Positions 60,801 through 64,000 of a stretch of 64,000 nucleotides of DNA are shown in pieces; position 1 is the first letter of the stretch, and every line of letters begins with the position of its first letter. This stretch comes from Comamonas piscis (GTDB lineage Bacteria > Pseudomonadota > Gammaproteobacteria > Burkholderiales > Burkholderiaceae_C): NCBI RefSeq assembly GCF_014109725.1, contig NZ_CP058554.1:1240001-1304000 (forward strand), read 5' to 3'. The position numbers and the translations under genes were made by a program. The notes under the pieces were generated by a model. It had not been told where the DNA came from and made no database searches. It saw only the letters and a program-made list of their open reading frames with translations.

Positions 60801-61163
60801 AGAATAAGAAAATATAAGAATTATAAATTCCGAATATATGCCCTCTGAAAAGGTCTCCGCTGCGGGAATGCTGATGTGGTGTATTCGGGCACTGAGCGGT
60901 TATCTATCGAGCCTCGCCGGTTATAGCTGTTGCTGGTGTGGATCTGCCTAGGTAGGGTGCGGTGAGATCATTTGATGCGTGGTAAAGCAATACTTAGGGG
61001 TGGCGTGTGTGAGCACATGAACACTATCCTTAAGAATTCTGCCTTTGATTTATAAAGATTTTTTGTGGTTTTCCGACGGTGTTTTTACTGATTGATATAA
61101 ATAACGGGAAATCAGATAAAAAAGTACCAGGGTATTCATTTAAATAATAGGCATTGGCTCATC
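60801..61163. other. AT-rich region upstream of the minor pilin operon
   Basis: About 360 bp with no convincing gene. Its composition is much lower in GC than the rest of the window. It must hold the pil operon promoter, but I cannot identify a -35/-10 or -24/-12 pair with confidence. Confidence 0.5.
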
Positions 61164-61697
61164 ATGCTTGAAAAAAATACCGACCGCCGGTCTCAGGTGG
61201 TCCGCCATTGTGGGTTGGGGTTGGGGCGCAGGGCGTATCTTTCCGTGCAGCGGAGAGTTGCCTGCGTGCGGCGAGGTATTCTTCGAGGCTTTACCTTGAT
61301 CGAGGTGATGATCGTGGTGGCGATTATTGCGATCCTTGCCGCCATTGCTATTCCCAGTTACCAGGAGTACATCAAGCGGGGCCAAATCGTCGATGGTTTG
61401 GTGCCCTTGGCGGACATGGGCGGGAAGATGGAGCAGTTTTTCCAGGACAACCGCACCTATGAAGGCGCTTGCGCCGCAGGAACCGTGGCACCTGCCCCGG
61501 CCAATACCGCCCGCTTCAGCTATTCCTGCGGTTCCCCGAGCAAGACGGCCTATACCGTGACGGCTACCGGCGCGGGCAGCATGTCTGGATTTGCTTTTAC
61601 CTTGAACCAGCAAGGCCAGCGCGCTACCACTGGTACGCCCTCCGGTTGGACGGCCGGCAGCAATTGCTGGTCGGCCCGCAAAGATGGGAGCTGCTGA
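61164..61697 (+). CDS. pilE: Type IV pilin PilE
   Basis: 177 residues if started at the ATG of MLEKNTDRRS. The prepilin cleavage site is G42/F43 in RGFTLIEVMIVVAIIAILAA, with Glu at +5. The 42-residue leader is unusually long. A GTG at 61266 (VRRGILRG, preceded by GGAGAG) would give an eight-residue leader and may be the real start. The C-terminal SNCWSARKDGSC provides the disulfide loop. It overlaps the next gene by TGATG. Confidence 0.88.
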   Translation: MLEKNTDRRSQVVRHCGLGLGRRAYLSVQRRVACVRRGILRGFTLIEVMIVVAIIAILAAIAIPSYQEYIKRGQIVDGLVPLADMGGKMEQFFQDNRTYEGACAAGTVAPAPANTARFSYSCGSPSKTAYTVTATGAGSMSGFAFTLNQQGQRATTGTPSGWTAGSNCWSARKDGSC

Positions 61698-62212
61698 TGC
61701 TGCATGTTCTGGCGTTGGCGCCCCGGCGGGAATATGGCTTTACGTTGCTGGAGTTGTTGGTGGGCATCGGCATCATCGCGTTTCTGATACTGATGGTGAT
61801 GCCCAGCATCCAGGTGTATTTGCTCGATACCAAGATCCGCGCAGCGGCCCAGACCTATTACGACGGTGCACAGCAGGCCCGCTCCGAGGCGCTGCGCCGC
61901 AACACCGATGTGACCATCAGCCTGACCGACGCCAACCGGGGTTGGTCCATTGCAAGCGGAGGCGTCAACATTGCCGTCAAAGCTCCAGAGTCTGCAGCTA
62001 TGCTGAACGTCACGGCCACTGCGACGGAGCTGAGCTTCAATGGCTTGGGCAATGCGTCGGCCGCGAACACGGTCAAGTTCATGCCGGCAGATGCAAGCCA
62101 GTGTCTGACCAGTGGCGCGCAACGCTGTCTGCAGGTGCAGGTGTCGCAAGGCGGCCAGGTGCGGCTTTGTGATCCCAGCATCACCACCGATGGAGACAAC
62201 CGCAAATGCTGA
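61697..62212 (+). CDS. fimT: GspH/FimT-family pseudopilin
   Basis: 171 residues. Leader MLHVLALAPRREYG, then FTLLELLVGIGIIAFLILMV (G14/F15, Glu at +5). AQQARSEALRRNTDVTISLT is the conserved GspH/FimT segment. It acts as a minor pilin priming pilus assembly. It starts inside the pilE stop and overlaps pilV by seven bases. Confidence 0.9.
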   Translation: MLHVLALAPRREYGFTLLELLVGIGIIAFLILMVMPSIQVYLLDTKIRAAAQTYYDGAQQARSEALRRNTDVTISLTDANRGWSIASGGVNIAVKAPESAAMLNVTATATELSFNGLGNASAANTVKFMPADASQCLTSGAQRCLQVQVSQGGQVRLCDPSITTDGDNRKC

Positions 62213-62745
62213 GCACTTCCCCTATAAAGCGGCCAGCGCGCTTGCCAGTAACAGGTGGCGGCCCGCAACGCGGGATGATGCTGATCGAAGCCATGGTCTC
62301 CATCCTGCTGCTGATGCTGGGCATTCTGGGCATTGCGGGGCTCACGGCTAAATCCACGGCACTCAGCGGGCAGGCGCAGTACCGCACCGAGGCAGGCATG
62401 TACGCCGAGCAGATCATCCAGTTGGTGTCGCTGAGCGTGGACCGCAGCTCGCCCACGGCACTGGCAGCGTCACTCGAAGCCTTTGCGCACCAAGCGGATG
62501 GCAGCGATCGCTGCAGCTACAGCGGCAGCGAACTGAGCGATACCTCCGAGCTGGGCAAGGTGCTCAAAGCGGCGCGCGGTGAATCGGCCAACCCCTTGGT
62601 GGGGCTGCCAGGCGCCACCGCCAGCGGCCAGCAAGTGGTGGTGGAAACCGACAACCATCTCAACCGGGTGACGGTGCGGCTGTGCTGGCAAGGCCCTAGC
62701 GATGCGGCCAAACGCATCTACGAAATACAAGCATTCGTGCACTAA
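62206..62745 (+). CDS. pilV: Type IV pilus minor pilin PilV
   Basis: 179 residues. The class III leader ends QRG, then MMLIEAMVSILLLMLGILGI (G23/M24, Glu at +5), the PilV-type sequence. TVRLCWQGP near the end is typical. It is an initiation/minor pilin and overlaps fimT by seven bases. Confidence 0.9.
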   Translation: MLSTSPIKRPARLPVTGGGPQRGMMLIEAMVSILLLMLGILGIAGLTAKSTALSGQAQYRTEAGMYAEQIIQLVSLSVDRSSPTALAASLEAFAHQADGSDRCSYSGSELSDTSELGKVLKAARGESANPLVGLPGATASGQQVVVETDNHLNRVTVRLCWQGPSDAAKRIYEIQAFVH

Positions 62746-62765
62746 AAAAATCACCAGAGAGGGCC

Positions 62766-63905
62766 ATGGCCATGACAGTTTTCGCAGCACGAAGGCCACC
62801 GCCGTATGGGCGCATGCAGGGTTTCACGATCATCGAAATCATGATCGGGCTGGCCATTGGCCTGCTGACTTTGTTGGCCATCTACAAGCTATTTGCCACC
62901 TCGGAAGGGCGGCGTCGCACCACGGCAGCCGTCAGCCAGGCGCAAACCGCAGGCGCGCTGGCGTTGTTTGCCATTGAACGTGACATCCGCTCTGCCGGTC
63001 TGGGCTTTGCGGGCATGGACCCCGCCTACCTGGGCTGCGCCGTGCAGGCCTACAAGCGCACCGGCCGCGACCCGGCCCAGTACAGCTTTCCGCTGATGCC
63101 GGTGCAAATCGTCAACGGCAGTGAGTTGCGCGTGTTGACTGGCTCATCGACCAATATGTTTATTGGCGCGCGCTACAGCGCCAGTGCCAGCGGCGTCTTC
63201 ACGATGGAGCGCAGCAATGCCGGCTTTCAGGCTGGCGACGTGGTGGTGGGGACCAGCGATACCGATCCTGGCAACTGCCTGCTGATGGAGGTGACGGCTG
63301 GTGCCGGCTCGGACATCACCGGGCCGGGCGGCGTGGCGGAAGACGACCCGACAGTGCGACACCTGAGCAGTGGCTACACGAGCTTCTACACCGGCGCCTC
63401 GGTAACGCCAGAGCGCAATGGCGGCTCCTCGGTAGACATGCTCGATGGCGGCGCCACCAGCCTGGGCGAGGGCTGGTTGTTCAGCCTGGGCAACCGGCCG
63501 ACCCGCAACGTATGGCGGGTCCAGGACAACCAGCTGATGCGCTACAACTTTCTCGATGAGACCGATACCAAGAGCGTTGGGGTGGCCGAGGACGTGCTGC
63601 AAATGGTCGCCGAATATGGCTTTGACAAGGATGGCAGCGGAAAGATTGACAAGGACAACGAGTGGACCGGCGTGGACGCTGAACTGGTCGCCTCCAAGCT
63701 GGATCGTCTGATGGCAGTGCGGGTTGCCATCCTCGTGCGCAGCTCGCAGTACGAGCGCGATGCGGTCACCTCTGCGGCGCCCAAGTGGGCCAATGGCAGC
63801 AAAGACTTTGTCATGGGCTCCGGGGATGACTGGCCGCACTACCGCTACCGCGTCTATGAGAGCGTGATTCCGTTGCGCAACACGATTTGGGGACAACAAC
63901 AATGA
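62766..63905 (+). CDS. pilW: Type IV pilus minor pilin PilW
   Basis: 379 residues. The leader ends MQG, then FTIIEIMIGLAIGLLTLLAI (G19/F20, Glu at +5). ALALFAIERDIRSAGLGFAG is the PilW-family segment after the helix. Residues 287-298 (DKDGSGKIDKDN) look like a calcium-binding EF-hand-type loop. It is a minor pilin of the tip complex. It overlaps pilX by ATGA. Confidence 0.92.
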   Translation: MAMTVFAARRPPPYGRMQGFTIIEIMIGLAIGLLTLLAIYKLFATSEGRRRTTAAVSQAQTAGALALFAIERDIRSAGLGFAGMDPAYLGCAVQAYKRTGRDPAQYSFPLMPVQIVNGSELRVLTGSSTNMFIGARYSASASGVFTMERSNAGFQAGDVVVGTSDTDPGNCLLMEVTAGAGSDITGPGGVAEDDPTVRHLSSGYTSFYTGASVTPERNGGSSVDMLDGGATSLGEGWLFSLGNRPTRNVWRVQDNQLMRYNFLDETDTKSVGVAEDVLQMVAEYGFDKDGSGKIDKDNEWTGVDAELVASKLDRLMAVRVAILVRSSQYERDAVTSAAPKWANGSKDFVMGSGDDWPHYRYRVYESVIPLRNTIWGQQQ

Positions 63906-64000
63906 CCAAACACCCTCTACGTCGCCCTCCACCTTTTCCGATGGGGCTCACTCACCTGCGCGCGCAGCGAGGCGTGACCTTGCTGGTGGCACTGGTTGTG
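63902..64000 (+). CDS. pilX: Type IV pilus assembly protein PilX, partial
   Basis: 33 codons before the window edge. The Pro/Arg-rich leader MTKHPLRRPPPFPMGLTHL is followed by RAQRG, then VTLLVALVV, the start of the hydrophobic helix. As in other PilX proteins, the +5 Glu is absent. Its position directly after pilW supports the name. Confidence 0.82.
   Translation, partial: MTKHPLRRPPPFPMGLTHLRAQRGVTLLVALVV

Overview
The window is a high-GC Gram-negative chromosome segment. It looks like Burkholderiales, probably Comamonadaceae (Comamonas/Delftia-like). The evidence is a Bug/TctC-type periplasmic binding protein, an SAH riboswitch ahead of ahcY followed by metF, an aerobic cobalamin pathway, PilE/FimT/PilV/PilW/PilX pilus genes, and two palindromic repeat elements of a kind I associate with this family. 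The assignment rests on gene content read by eye.

Layout. 1-4.2 kb: sugar-nucleotide epimerase (cut by the window edge), a GT39-type polytopic glycosyltransferase, a GT2 dolichyl-phosphate-mannose-synthase-like enzyme and a YbhN-type membrane protein. 4.3-7.4 kb: succinate-semialdehyde dehydrogenase, a TonB-domain lipoprotein and a HAD-IIB phosphatase. 7.4-13.1 kb: a Gtr-like glycosylation operon (GtrA flippase, GtrB-like GT2) with two tandem paralogous polytopic proteins and a decayed gene upstream, lower in GC than its surroundings. 13.2-14.9 kb: prfC.

15.2-31.0 kb is the most unusual part. A kdp potassium-pump operon runs in the order kdpF - small ORF - kdpA - kdpC - kdpB - kdpD, with kdpC before kdpB. 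Its response regulator kdpE lies 7.6 kb further on. The gap is filled by a complete precorrin-2 to hydrogenobyrinate gene set (cobG, H, I, J, K, L, M, F, plus cobE) that runs mostly on the opposite strand. cobK is the exception: it faces the other way inside the cluster, overlaps cobJ at its 3' end, and shares a CATG start palindrome with cobL.

31.0-38.8 kb: the methyl cycle (SAH riboswitch-ahcY, an enlarged tlyA-type rRNA methyltransferase, metF), rlpA, rlmJ, rplM-rpsI, a 284-bp nested inverted-repeat element and erpA. 38.9-50.5 kb: DHA2 MFS transporter, anmK, M23 peptidase, tyrS, secreted alpha/beta hydrolase, a second palindromic element, TctC, LysR, a DUF2917 protein and glmU. 50.5-54.4 kb: a siderophore receptor controlled by a single-polypeptide ECF sigma factor/FecR fusion behind a Fur box. 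54.4-60.3 kb: a GGDEF protein with a degenerate active site, an Lrp regulator divergent from glmS with candidate operators between them, a small ABM protein and an LctP-type permease. 60.3-61.2 kb: a gene-poor stretch, AT-rich from about 60.66 kb, with an IS110-like transposase stub. 61.2-64.0 kb: minor pilin operon, cut off in pilX.

The genes connect in a few places. KdpD/KdpE should control Kdp despite the split. AhcY, MetF and the riboswitch manage the SAH/methionine cycle, which the SAM-dependent cob methyltransferases also feed. Receptor, sigma/anti-sigma fusion and Fur box form one cell-surface signalling unit for iron. GlmS, GlmU and AnmK all serve amino-sugar and cell-wall metabolism.
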